A DNA stretch of 64,000 nt, from the NCBI GenBank assembly GCA_963621145.1, contig CAVFDI010000001.1, positions 1 through 64,000 on the forward strand, written 5' to 3'. The notes beneath the pieces are model-generated. The model ran no database searches. It had not been told where the DNA came from and saw nothing but the letters and a program-made list of their open reading frames with translations. The position numbers and the translations under genes are program-made. This stretch comes from W0P28-013 sp963621145 (GTDB lineage: Bacteria; Bacteroidota; Bacteroidia; Bacteroidales; Paludibacteraceae). Shown here piece by piece: positions 33,267 through 41,782 of the stretch. Numbering within the stretch: position 1 is the stretch's first letter; every line of letters begins with the position of its first letter.

Positions 33267-34028
33267 ATGGGCAAAAATAAGCTGAAGAAATTCGCCGAAA
33301 TGGAGACTTTCGCGCACGTTTTTCAACTGTCGTACAACGAGTTAGCTGCTGGCGCCACCTTTCCGATGCGAGGACGCTGGCATAACGATTTTTTCAAAAA
33401 CGATAACCCGATAACGCTCGAACTAGGCTGCGGGCGCGGCGAATACACGGTGCAGTTGGCGCAAAAATTCCCCGATTGCAACTTCGTCGGCATCGATTTG
33501 AAAGGGGCGCGCATGTGGACTGGTGCCAAGCAGGTGCAAGAACTTGGACTTACAAATGCCGCTTTTCTGCGCACTGGAATAAATGCCATTCAGCATTTTT
33601 TTGCGCCAAATGAAGTGCAGGAAATTTGGATCACATTCCCCGATCCGCAGATGAAAAAACTCGGGAAACGCCTTGTTTGCACCGATTTTCTGCGACTCTA
33701 CAGCCAAATTCTTCCGAAGGGCGGCATCATCAATCTGAAAACCGACAGCAATTTTCTCTTCACCTACGCTGTGGCAGTGGCCGAATGCAACCAACTGCCC
33801 ATTCTCTGCCGCAGCACCGACATTGGCCTCACGCACCCCGACGATGCGCTGCTCGCCATTCGCACGCACTACGAAACGCAATGGCTCGCTCGCGGCATTA
33901 GCATCAAATATTTACGCTTTGCAATAGAGCCAAAAACGGAGTGGAAAGAACCAAATATCGATATTCCTTTCGACGAATATCGCAGTTACGGACGCCAAAA
34001 ACGCTCGTCGCTAAGCGCTGGAAAATAA
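33267..34028 (+). CDS. trmB: tRNA (guanine46-N7)-methyltransferase TrmB
   Basis: 253 residues from ATG 33267 (MGKNKLKKFAEMETF). Methylates G46 in the tRNA variable loop. SAM site ITLELGCGRGEYTVQLAQKFPDCNFVGIDLKGARMW near 50-86, the catalytic block WITFPDPQMKKLGKRLVCTDFL near 115, and DNIPF-like C-terminal IDIPFDEYRSYGR. TrmB normally has TFPDPWxKxRHxKRRL; here the shorter TFPDPQMKKLGKRL is the Bacteroidota variant. Confidence 0.94.
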   Translation: MGKNKLKKFAEMETFAHVFQLSYNELAAGATFPMRGRWHNDFFKNDNPITLELGCGRGEYTVQLAQKFPDCNFVGIDLKGARMWTGAKQVQELGLTNAAFLRTGINAIQHFFAPNEVQEIWITFPDPQMKKLGKRLVCTDFLRLYSQILPKGGIINLKTDSNFLFTYAVAVAECNQLPILCRSTDIGLTHPDDALLAIRTHYETQWLARGISIKYLRFAIEPKTEWKEPNIDIPFDEYRSYGRQKRSSLSAGK

Positions 34029-34163
34029 AAAAACGGCTGTTTTTCAACATAAATGCCTCAATTTTGCAAAAAAATAGTTTTTGTAAATTATTGAAAATCA
34101 GCAAGTTGAGATTTTCTCAAAATTTTTTTGCAAAAAAGTTATCAACCAAAGAAAATAATTAGC

Positions 34164-34171
34164 TACCTTTG
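34164..34171 (+). promoter_or_regulatory. -7 promoter box for small acidic lipoprotein
   Basis: TACCTTTG, 51 nt before ATG 34223. Confidence 0.6.
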
Positions 34172-34222
34172 TGGGTGTATTACACAAAAATTTTTGTTTA
34201 ACCTTTTAAAATCTCTTCGAAG

Positions 34223-34441
34223 ATGAAAAAATTAGTTCTTTTCATGGCTGCAGCCGTTACGGTTGCTTTCGCTGCTTGCGGTAACAAAGAGTGCAACAAA
34301 GAAGAAGCTGCTGAAGAAGCTGCTCCAGTTGTTGAAGAAGTTGTTGTTGCTGAAGAAGCCGTTGTTGCTGATAGCGTAGTTGAAGCTCCAGTTGAAGAAG
34401 CTCCAGTTGAAGAAGCTCCAGCCGAGGTTGTTGCTGAATAA
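34223..34441 (+). CDS. Small acidic Ala/Val/Glu-rich lipoprotein
   Basis: 72 residues. The lipoprotein signal MKKLVLFMAAAVTVAFAAC (Cys19) is followed by GNKECNKEE and then a low-complexity region of A, V, E and P, with the repeat EAPVEEAPVEEAPAE near the C-terminus. Codons are strongly biased to GCT, GTT and GAA, unlike most neighbours, which suggests high expression. Flanked by a perfect promoter box and a strong terminator, so monocistronic. Similar tiny lipoproteins are common in Bacteroidales; function unknown, perhaps a structural spacer on the outer membrane. Confidence 0.75.
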   Translation: MKKLVLFMAAAVTVAFAACGNKECNKEEAAEEAAPVVEEVVVAEEAVVADSVVEAPVEEAPVEEAPAEVVAE

Positions 34442-34463
34442 TTCACCAACACTAACGACATCT

Positions 34464-34496
34464 GGCCTATTTCTGAAAAGAAGTAGGCCTTTTTGT
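34464..34496 (+). terminator. Terminator of acidic lipoprotein gene
   Basis: GGCCTA (34464-34469) pairs with TAGGCC (34484-34489), with further pairing inside (TTCT/AGAA), followed by TTTTTG. Confidence 0.8.
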
Positions 34497-34514
34497 TATT
34501 TGCAGATATTTCTG

Positions 34515-34522
34515 TACTTTTG
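34515..34522 (+). promoter_or_regulatory. -7 promoter box for hisG-like gene
   Basis: TACTTTTG, 42 nt before ATG 34565. Confidence 0.55.
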
Positions 34523-34564
34523 CAGACCGATTTCGACCCTGAAAAATTAAAGATATAACAGAAA

Positions 34565-35386
34565 ATGATCAGACTTGCCGTACCATCTGATAGCTGTTTG
34601 AAAGAAGAGAGCGTTCTGTTTCTGCAGCGCATTGGCATCGATTTGCCATCGCCGAATGGGCGCACACACGCATTGGCACGCAACTTTCCGCTCGAGGCAC
34701 TGCTTGTGCCAGAGTCTGAACTGCCAGCATTGGTGGCTGGTGGCTGGTGCGATTTGGCCATCGTTGGCTCGCATCTGTTGCGCGAAAGCAAAGTAGAAGT
34801 CAAGTCGCTGCGCACGCTAAATATTGGGCGCCGCCGTTTGGTGATAGCCTCGCCCACGGGCAATCGCACGCCACACACATTGGCTACCGACATGCCAAAC
34901 CTGCTCGCTTCACATCTGAAAAAAATGAACAGTCGTGCCAAAATAATCGCCAGTAATGCTGCTTGCACGCTGGCCGAAACGGGCATTGTCGATGCATTTT
35001 TCGCTGCACTCGACCCAACCGACCTCACCGAGGCACGCGGTTTGCAGATAATAGAAAAAGTTGGCGAAACGAGCGCAGTGCTCATTGCAGGACCGACATC
35101 GGAAATAAACGATGTGATAATCGACGAACTGCTGATGCGCATCGACTCTACGCAAAACGCCATGGGCAAAGTGCGTGTAACACTTCAGGTGCGCCGCGAA
35201 CTATGCGATGCGCTGGTAAGTGTGATGCCAAGCATGCGCCGTCCGACTGTTTCGGCGCTCGACGACGAAAACAACATGGTGTGGAGCATTATGGACGAAG
35301 TGCGTTTTTGGGATGTGGCTGCCACGCTCAAAGAAAAAGGCGCAACCAACATTGTGGTGACTCGAGTGGAAAAAGTCATCTTCTAA
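34565..35386 (+). CDS. HisG-like protein with degraded ATP-phosphoribosyltransferase active site
   Basis: 273 residues, aligning along its full length with long-form HisG: N-terminal half with GGWCDLAIVGSHLL, a retained arginine in IGRRRLVIASP, and a C-terminal regulatory domain (RRPTVSALDDENNMVWSIMDEVRFWDVAATLKEKGATNIVV). Key positions differ from the family. The KGRL ligand loop near residue 9 reads DSCL. The PRPP signature (in Bacteroides GSVEVAPGIGLADAIFD then SSGSTL) reads NAACTLAETGIVDAFFA then DPTDL, losing the Glu, the second Asp and the S-G-S-T loop. Catalysis of the first histidine step is therefore doubtful; it may be a regulator or a repurposed paralogue. No other his genes are nearby. 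A near-identical AT-rich repeat follows the stop. Confidence 0.75.
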   Translation: MIRLAVPSDSCLKEESVLFLQRIGIDLPSPNGRTHALARNFPLEALLVPESELPALVAGGWCDLAIVGSHLLRESKVEVKSLRTLNIGRRRLVIASPTGNRTPHTLATDMPNLLASHLKKMNSRAKIIASNAACTLAETGIVDAFFAALDPTDLTEARGLQIIEKVGETSAVLIAGPTSEINDVIIDELLMRIDSTQNAMGKVRVTLQVRRELCDALVSVMPSMRRPTVSALDDENNMVWSIMDEVRFWDVAATLKEKGATNIVVTRVEKVIF

Positions 35387-35434
35387 TGATTAAATAATTG
35401 AAAATTAAGTAATTAGATAAATAAAAAAAGTCTT

Positions 35435-36709
35435 ATGCAAACAATTGACAAATTCAATTTCGCTGGAAAGAAAGCGATTGTCCGCGTCGACTTCAATGTG
35501 CCGCTGGACGAAAATGGTAACATCACCGACGATACCCGCATTCGTGGTGCGCTGCCTACTCTGAAAAAGATTTTGGCCGATGGTGGCGCTGTCATCATCA
35601 TGAGCCACATGGGCAAACCCAAAGGCAAAGTGAACCCAAAAATGTCGCTCGGTCAGATTGTCGCTCCCGTATCGAAACAACTCGGTGTGGAGGTAAAATT
35701 TGCTCCCGATTGCGCCAAAGCCGCCGATGCCGCTGCCGCACTGAAACCAGGCGAGGCTCTGCTGCTCGAAAATCTTCGCTTCTATCCCGAAGAAGAGGGC
35801 AAACCTGTTGGAATAGAGAAAGAAGATCCTGCTTACGAGGCCGCTAAAAAAGAGATGAAAGCGCGCCAAAAAGATTTTGCAAAAACGCTTGCTTCGTATG
35901 CCGATTGCTATGTGAACGATGCTTTTGGCACGGCTCACCGCAAACATGCTTCGACGGCTGTGATTGCCGACTATTTCGATGCCGACAACAAAATGCTCGG
36001 CTATTTGATGGAGAAAGAGGTTGCTGCTGTCGATGCAGTGCTCAGCAACATCAAACGCCCATTTGTTGCCATCATGGGTGGCTCGAAAGTTTCGTCGAAA
36101 ATTGGTATCATCGAAAATCTGCTTGGCAAAGTAGATAAATTGGTGCTTTGTGGCGGCATGACCTACACATTCTCCAAAGCTCACGGCGGCGAAATAGGCA
36201 CTTCTATCGTTGAGATGGACAAACTCGATGTGGCTCTTGGCGTTGAAGAATTGGCAAAGAAAAATGGCGTAGAATTGGTGCTTGGCAGCGATTGCGTTGC
36301 TACCGACGGCCTCGATTTTGCCACTATGACGGTGAAACCTGGTTCTAAAATAATCAACTGCCCAGCCAACGCAGTTCCCGCAGGAATGGAAGGCGTAGAT
36401 GCAGGTGCAGAGAGCCGCAAGGCTTTTGCTGAGGCAATCAAAGGCGCTAAAACCATTCTGTGGAACGGTCCTGCTGGCGTGTTCGAGTGCGACAAATTCT
36501 GCGACGGCTCGCGTGCCATTGGCGAGGCTATTGCTCAAGCCACAAAAGAGGGCGCATTCTCGCTCATCGGTGGTGGCGACTCGGTTGCTTGCGTCAACAA
36601 GTTTGGCTTGGCCGACCAAGTGTCGTACATCTCGACTGGCGGCGGCGCACTGCTCGAAGCCATCGAAGGCAAAGTGTTGCCTGGCATTGCTGCCATCAAA
36701 GGCGAATAA
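35435..36709 (+). CDS. pgk: Phosphoglycerate kinase
   Basis: 424 residues. Glycolytic ATP-forming step, 1,3-bisphosphoglycerate to 3-phosphoglycerate. Signature [19 protein letters not shown] (about residues 11-29), the substrate arginine region [36 protein letters not shown], and the nucleotide-binding end [15 protein letters not shown] then [15 protein letters not shown]. Length is normal for Bacteroidota. Expression is probably shared with or independent of the hisG-like gene 48 nt upstream. A strong terminator follows. Confidence 0.97.
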   Translation: MQTIDKFNFAGKKAIVRVDFNVPLDENGNITDDTRIRGALPTLKKILADGGAVIIMSHMGKPKGKVNPKMSLGQIVAPVSKQLGVEVKFAPDCAKAADAAAALKPGEALLLENLRFYPEEEGKPVGIEKEDPAYEAAKKEMKARQKDFAKTLASYADCYVNDAFGTAHRKHASTAVIADYFDADNKMLGYLMEKEVAAVDAVLSNIKRPFVAIMGGSKVSSKIGIIENLLGKVDKLVLCGGMTYTFSKAHGGEIGTSIVEMDKLDVALGVEELAKKNGVELVLGSDCVATDGLDFATMTVKPGSKIINCPANAVPAGMEGVDAGAESRKAFAEAIKGAKTILWNGPAGVFECDKFCDGSRAIGEAIAQATKEGAFSLIGGGDSVACVNKFGLADQVSYISTGGGALLEAIEGKVLPGIAAIKGE

Positions 36710-36730
36710 TCTTTTCTAAAAAGATAAGTA

Positions 36731-36767
36731 AACTGAGGTGCAAAACTCTTGCATCTCAGTTTTTTTA
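36731..36767 (+). terminator. Terminator of pgk
   Basis: AACTGAG (36731-36737) pairs with CTCAGTT (36755-36761), with inner TGCAA/TTGCA, followed by TTTTTT. Confidence 0.8.
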
Positions 36768-36802
36768 TACCTTATCGGGTCTAATTTTGGTGACTTTATA
36801 GG

Positions 36803-36833
36803 AAAAAAAGCGTGCAGAGAATTTTCTGCACGC
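36803..36833 (-). terminator. Terminator of galactanase operon
   Basis: GCGTGCAGA (36810-36818) pairs with TCTGCACGC (36825-36833); on the minus strand it is followed by TTTTTTT. Confidence 0.8.
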
Positions 36834-36856
36834 CTGATTTTTTCTGAAAAAGTGGT

Positions 36857-38017
36857 TTATTCCACTACTCTGAAATTTTTCAATTCGTAGAGGGCTGGCA
36901 GTGCGCGTCCATTGCTGTTGTTGAACAGTCCGCGGTTGGTCCAGCCATCGATTATGCCCGTCCATTTGGCCTCGTTTTCTTCGGGGAACCAGTAGAAAAG
37001 TCCCGTAACTTGTTTGTAATTGCGCAGTCGGCTGACGAGTGCTTGGGTCATTTTGGCCTGACCAGCGGGTGTGGCGGGGTAGGTGGCGGTGAAGTCGTAG
37101 GTGGCGTCGCTCGGATACCAATTGTTGTAGTAGCCGTATTCCACTATCATCACCTTTTTGCTAGAAAATTTTTGTGCGAGCGAATTCAGCGTGGTGCAGA
37201 GCGCATCAATACTGCCGTGCCAATGCGGATAGTAGCTGAGTCCTATGATGTCGTAGTCAACTGAATTGCTGGCCATGCTTTGGTAGAACCAAGTTACGCG
37301 GTCAGTTTTTTGTGGGCGTTCGATGTGAAGCACAATTTTTGCGTTGGGGCAGCATTCGCGACAGGCTTTTCCAGCCGATTTCAGCAGGGTGGTGAAGTTG
37401 CTCATGTTGTCGGTGCTGCCGTCGGGCCAGAGCATGCCGCCAGTTATCTCGTTGCCTGTTTGAATATAGTCGGGCGTGCAGCCAGCGGCGTTCAGTGTGT
37501 CGAGAACGCCTTTGGTGTAGTCGTAGATTTTTGCAGTTAACTCGCTGAATGTGAGGTCTTTCCACGCTGCTGGTTTGGTTTGTTTCACGGGGTCGGCCCA
37601 ACCATCGGAGTAGTGGAAATCGAGCATAAATTGGAAGCCTGAAGCCTTAATTTTCTTGGCGAAATTCAGCACATAGTCAAGGTCTTGGCACGAGTCGCTC
37701 TTGGTGTTTGGGTTCACAAATAGTCGTACTCGAATGCAGTTGAATTTTTGGTCGGCAAAGAGTGTGAGTGGTTCCACGGTTTTGCCCAACGTGTCGCGAT
37801 AGACGGCTTTGGCCTGTTCGTAGCGCGGCAGCAGCGACAGGTCAGCCCCCAAAATGAGCGATTCGTCGTATTCGGGCAGTTGCGTTGTGTCTGGAATCAG
37901 CGTTGAATCCGATTTTTGCGTGGTGTCCTGCTTTTCGGTGTTGTCCTGGGTTGGGTTGTTTTTCTCGCAAGCCACCAGTGCGGCGGCTATGCAGAGTGTC
38001 CAAATCAATTTTTTCAT
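36857..38017 (-). CDS. Arabinogalactan endo-beta-1,4-galactanase (GH53), lipoprotein
   Basis: 386 residues. Lipoprotein signal MKKLIWTLCIAAALVAC (Cys17), then a Thr/Asp/Gln-rich linker and the GH53 TIM barrel beginning ILGADLSLLPRYEQ. The catalytic acid/base is the Glu of IQTGNEITGGMLWPDG and the nucleophile the Glu of VMIVEYGYY; LDFHYSDGWADPVKQTKPAAW is the family hallmark. Cleaves beta-1,4-galactan at the cell surface. Last gene of a two-gene minus-strand unit, 13 nt after the GH5-like gene, and divergent from galM-galK which would handle released galactose. Confidence 0.93.
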   Translation of the reverse strand: MKKLIWTLCIAAALVACEKNNPTQDNTEKQDTTQKSDSTLIPDTTQLPEYDESLILGADLSLLPRYEQAKAVYRDTLGKTVEPLTLFADQKFNCIRVRLFVNPNTKSDSCQDLDYVLNFAKKIKASGFQFMLDFHYSDGWADPVKQTKPAAWKDLTFSELTAKIYDYTKGVLDTLNAAGCTPDYIQTGNEITGGMLWPDGSTDNMSNFTTLLKSAGKACRECCPNAKIVLHIERPQKTDRVTWFYQSMASNSVDYDIIGLSYYPHWHGSIDALCTTLNSLAQKFSSKKVMIVEYGYYNNWYPSDATYDFTATYPATPAGQAKMTQALVSRLRNYKQVTGLFYWFPEENEAKWTGIIDGWTNRGLFNNSNGRALPALYELKNFRVVE

Positions 38018-38030
38018 GGTTTTTTGGTAT

Positions 38031-40478
38031 TTAGTTGAATTCTATGCGTTTGATGTCGATAGTGCCGCCTTCGAGCAGCACGACAACCGAAGTCAAATCT
38101 CCAGCGATGGGCTTTTCGTTCGATGTGGTGGCGGTTGGTGCAAAAGCAAACCACGGATAGGCGGCGCGCGTTTGCACGGCAGCGCATGGTCGAAAATCTT
38201 CGATGTTTACGCCAATTTCTGATGTCTCGTTAGTCAAATTCTGACGACTTTCGAAATAGCATCCCTCTTTGTCAGTCAAGATGATGCGAATTTGCGCTTC
38301 ATCGTCAGTTTTTGCCGATAAAATGGCGGTTTTGCAACTGTCCAATTGGTGTTTGCACAGGTCGATTTGCACGCCAGCGCCACCTTCGTAATTTTCTTCG
38401 GTTTTCAGGCGAATGGCATCGGGCAAATAGTCTATTTTTATGCCATTTCGCCAAACTATTTCGGCTGCGTCGACATCGGCTTCGGCATTGAATGCGGTGT
38501 GTTTGCCAACGATGGTGGTGTAACTATGCAGTCCCGTGTAGTCCCACTGATGCGGCAAACCTGCGCAATCATCGGGGAAAGTGCGCACATTGCCATCGGT
38601 GTAGAGCGAAATGTTGTACTCAAAAATGCCTTCGGTGGTTGCATCGGCGGGCAGCGTGGCGCTCCAATTTATCGCATCTTTTTGCTCGAATTTCACACGA
38701 ATTGGGCGTCCCCATTTCATCTGTCCCAACAGAACGATGGAGTCGATTTCTTGCGGTGCAATAGCTTGAATATCAATCTGTTGCTGTTTGCCTGCTTGCC
38801 AACTTTTGGCGGCGTTGTTTGTGAGGTAGGGTTTGTCGCAATCGGTGAGCAGTTGGAAACCCTCTAAAAGTCCTAAATTGCCCATTTTATCGAGCGATTT
38901 TGCATCAATGCCTTCGTTCAAAATCAGGTAAGTGCCAGGCGAAACTTTGAACGAATTGCGGTCGATTTGGCTTTCGCCGCGCGCATTCACAAGTCGACAT
39001 TTTTCGTCGAGATCGGGTAGCGACAGTTGCATGGTGTGGCGGTCGTTTTTGATGACTGCCACCGTGCGTTGTGGCGAATTGTGTTGGCGAAATGGGTTGT
39101 TCACCACCATGGCATCTGGGTAGACCTCGAGCCGCCAAGCGCCATCTTTTATCTTGTCGATGAAATAGGCTCCGCTGCCATCGTATTTAACCACTAGCGA
39201 TGAGCCGTAACCTGCAATTTGCACCAATTCATCGAGGTTTTTTGGCTGCTCATCAGTAGAATTTGAATAGGCAAAAATGGTGTCGCAGTTGAGCAGACTC
39301 AGATTTTTTGTGGCATCGACTTTGAAATTTTCGAACGCTGAATTTTCTGGAAAATCGCCAAAACTCTCACCCCTTTTTATGTGGCGGAATGCCTCGGCGG
39401 CAATGCGGTAACTGATGGCTTTTTGCGGCGTGTAGGCGATGTTCAGAAAATGCGTGTTGTAGTCGGTGTTGGTGTGCGCTATCACCAGCGGATCGTAGGC
39501 AAACATGGTAGCCCACTGAAAGCCCGCCTCGCGAAACGAACGCGCCATGGCTGGATACATGTAACTGCCCAAAATGTCGGCAGCGTCGAACTCGTAAACT
39601 ACGCGCGCTTTGTTGGCAAATCGTTTTTTATCGAGAAAAGGAATGGTGTAATGTTCCACTAGTGGCAGAAAATTCTCGGTACGTGCGTGTCCACCAACCA
39701 ATCCGCTTGGATACCATTGAAAAGTTACGCCATCGATTTTTGCAGCTAGATAACTGTCGATCATCGAGGCATTTTCGGCTACGTTGTAGAGAATCGGTTT
39801 TTGGCAACCTGCTTTGCGCAGTGCTTTCACCATGCGGTTGACATACGCTGTGAGTTGACGTGCGCGGTCGGGATCGGTTTGGCTTGGTTCGTTGTTCACC
39901 TCTATGGCCACAATGTTGGGGTCGGTGGCGTAGGTGTAGCCCGTGTACGGATTGCGATGTTGCATCAGTTGAGTGAGGTAACGTTCGTGCGCTGCCACGG
40001 TGGTTTCGTCCCAAGTGGCATCGCTTTTGCCTATTTTTGCCGAAAATCCTTGCAGCGAGCGGTCGTCGGGTTCGGGCCAACCATTACCCCAAAAGGCAAT
40101 GCCAGTGATGAGCGTTTTTGCTCCGCGTTCGGCAAATTTTGCGATGGTATAATCGAGCAAATCCAAGTGATCGTTGGTGAGCAAATTGCCCTTTTCATCG
40201 GAAATTTCTACGTCCCAAACATGCACCCGAAAGGCGTTTGCACCAAGACGAGTCATGTGGTACACATCGCGGTCGATGGCGGCTTTGAAGTTGGCTCCAA
40301 CACGCTGATGCATGCGGTAGCCATGGGCAAATGGCATGCAATAGTTAAATCCGAAAAATACGCATTCTTGTCCGTTGGCATCGCGCAAAATGCCGTTTTT
40401 ATCGACAGAATAGTTTTGTGCAACGCTACCCGAAAAAAATAGTGTGACTAAAAGAAAAGTTAGAAAACTCCTTCTCAT
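38031..40478 (-). CDS. Cellulase-family (GH5-like) secreted glycoside hydrolase
   Basis: 815 residues. Signal peptide MRRSFLTFLLVTLFFSGSVAQ. N-terminal TIM barrel of the GH5/GH2 clan: FFGFNYCMPFAHGYRMHQRVG, RLGANAFRVHVWDVEI, and the acid/base Glu in IVAIEVNNEPSQTDPDRARQ (NEP motif near residue 190). A candidate nucleophile Glu is in ARVVYEFDAAD. The C-terminal half (from about 370) is beta-rich, with no motif I can name, perhaps carbohydrate-binding. Because it precedes the GH53 galactanase, a role in galactan or galactose-containing side chains is likely; the true substrate is unknown. Promoter box at 40519-40526. Confidence 0.82.
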   Translation of the reverse strand: MRRSFLTFLLVTLFFSGSVAQNYSVDKNGILRDANGQECVFFGFNYCMPFAHGYRMHQRVGANFKAAIDRDVYHMTRLGANAFRVHVWDVEISDEKGNLLTNDHLDLLDYTIAKFAERGAKTLITGIAFWGNGWPEPDDRSLQGFSAKIGKSDATWDETTVAAHERYLTQLMQHRNPYTGYTYATDPNIVAIEVNNEPSQTDPDRARQLTAYVNRMVKALRKAGCQKPILYNVAENASMIDSYLAAKIDGVTFQWYPSGLVGGHARTENFLPLVEHYTIPFLDKKRFANKARVVYEFDAADILGSYMYPAMARSFREAGFQWATMFAYDPLVIAHTNTDYNTHFLNIAYTPQKAISYRIAAEAFRHIKRGESFGDFPENSAFENFKVDATKNLSLLNCDTIFAYSNSTDEQPKNLDELVQIAGYGSSLVVKYDGSGAYFIDKIKDGAWRLEVYPDAMVVNNPFRQHNSPQRTVAVIKNDRHTMQLSLPDLDEKCRLVNARGESQIDRNSFKVSPGTYLILNEGIDAKSLDKMGNLGLLEGFQLLTDCDKPYLTNNAAKSWQAGKQQQIDIQAIAPQEIDSIVLLGQMKWGRPIRVKFEQKDAINWSATLPADATTEGIFEYNISLYTDGNVRTFPDDCAGLPHQWDYTGLHSYTTIVGKHTAFNAEADVDAAEIVWRNGIKIDYLPDAIRLKTEENYEGGAGVQIDLCKHQLDSCKTAILSAKTDDEAQIRIILTDKEGCYFESRQNLTNETSEIGVNIEDFRPCAAVQTRAAYPWFAFAPTATTSNEKPIAGDLTSVVVLLEGGTIDIKRIEFN

Positions 40479-40518
40479 TTCGATGATGATTTTATTGAAT
40501 CGATTTTTTACTAATCGG

Positions 40519-40526
40519 CAAAGGTA
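40519..40526 (-). promoter_or_regulatory. -7 promoter box for GH5-GH53 unit
   Basis: Minus-strand TACCTTTG, 41 nt before ATG 40478, divergent from the galM promoter 95 bp away. Confidence 0.6.
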
Positions 40527-40620
40527 CGCAAAAACTTGCGATTTTCAACTTAAAAGTACTTTTTTCGACAAAAATGTTCGTTTTTTCTCTCGTTTTGCGC
40601 TCGTTCTTTTGAAAAATGTT

Positions 40621-40628
40621 TATCTTTG
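40621..40628 (+). promoter_or_regulatory. -7 promoter box for galM-galK
   Basis: TATCTTTG, 52 nt before ATG 40681; rules out a start at 40444 upstream. Confidence 0.6.
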
Positions 40629-40680
40629 CGAGGTTAAAAAGGTTAGCGGAAAGCATTGTAACCTACCTAAACACTTTGAT

Positions 40681-41748
40681 ATGAAAACACTTTCAGGTCT
40701 TGATTCGGAGCGGTTCGAAATGCTGCTCGACGGCAAACAAACGCAACTCACAGTGCTGAAAAATGCCCATGGCTGTGAGGTGGCGTTGCTCAACTACGGC
40801 GCACGCATTGTGTCGCTGTTAGTGCCCGACAAAAACGGCAAAATGGTCGATGTAGTAACGGGCCACGAGAGCATTGCCGACTATCTGACCACCGAAGAAC
40901 CCTATTTTGGTGCCATCTGCGGACGCTATGCCAATCGCATTGCTCGCGGACATTTCTTGCTCGATGGCAAGGACTACAATCTCGCGATAAACAATGGCCC
41001 AAATTCGCTGCACGGCGGTGTGAAAGGTTTCACTTTTCGCGTTTGGGATGTAGAGAAATTGTCCGATGAAATGGCGGTTTTTCGACTCACTGCTGCCGAT
41101 GGCGAGGAGGGTTATCCCGGCAATCTACAAGTGGAAGTGCGCTACACTTTGACCAACGAAAACATCGTGAAAATTGATTACCGAGCCATAACCGACAAAC
41201 CAACGGTTTTGAACCTGACAAATCACTCCTATTTCAATCTTTCGGGCGAGGGCGAACCTACTGCCGAGGATCACATTGTTACCATTCATGCCGACGAGTT
41301 TTTGCCGATGGACGACACATCAATTCCGTACGGTAAACCCGAAAAAGTGGCGGATTCACCGATGGATTTTCGCACGCCGCATGTGGTTGGCGAGCGCATC
41401 GAAGCTGATTTTGAACAATTGCACTTCGGTCGTGGCTACGATCATACCTTCATTATCAGAAAAAATGCCGATGAAATGGCAGTTGCCGTGGAGTGCGTAT
41501 CGCCAAAAACGGGCATAAAACTGACGGTTGCGAGCGATCAGCCTGGCGTGCAATTCTATTCTGCCAACTGGATGACGGGCAATATGCTGGGCAAACACGG
41601 CCATCGCTACCCAATGCGTGCAGCACTCTGTTTCGAAACGCAACATTTCCCCGATAGCCCGAACAAACCAGAATATCCGAGCGTAGTTTTGCGCCCAACT
41701 GAAATTTTCGAGAGTCACACCGAATTCAGATTCTCGACTGTGAAATGA
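40681..41748 (+). CDS. galM: Aldose 1-epimerase (galactose mutarotase)
   Basis: 355 residues from ATG 40681 (MKTLSGLDSERFEML); the long upstream in-frame extension lies before the promoter and is rejected. Interconverts beta- and alpha-galactose for galactokinase. Catalytic motifs: YGARIVSLLVPDKNGK, CGRYANRIARGHF, NLTNHSYFNL (catalytic His) and QPGVQFYSANWM with the Glu of LCFETQHFPDSPN as base. No signal peptide, so cytoplasmic. Two exact copies of the CCGATGAAATGGC motif lie in the coding sequence (41063, 41468), each encoding DEMAV. galK follows after 34 nt. Confidence 0.95.
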   Translation: MKTLSGLDSERFEMLLDGKQTQLTVLKNAHGCEVALLNYGARIVSLLVPDKNGKMVDVVTGHESIADYLTTEEPYFGAICGRYANRIARGHFLLDGKDYNLAINNGPNSLHGGVKGFTFRVWDVEKLSDEMAVFRLTAADGEEGYPGNLQVEVRYTLTNENIVKIDYRAITDKPTVLNLTNHSYFNLSGEGEPTAEDHIVTIHADEFLPMDDTSIPYGKPEKVADSPMDFRTPHVVGERIEADFEQLHFGRGYDHTFIIRKNADEMAVAVECVSPKTGIKLTVASDQPGVQFYSANWMTGNMLGKHGHRYPMRAALCFETQHFPDSPNKPEYPSVVLRPTEIFESHTEFRFSTVK

Positions 41749-41782
41749 CAATTTTCAAAATCAACCAAAAATACTTTTTACC

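Noticed and set aside
35405..36619. 404-residue minus-strand frame opposite pgk
   Set aside because: Antisense shadow of a certain pgk gene.
40444..40680. N-terminal extension of galM
   Set aside because: It lies upstream of the promoter box and adds residues not seen in aldose 1-epimerases.
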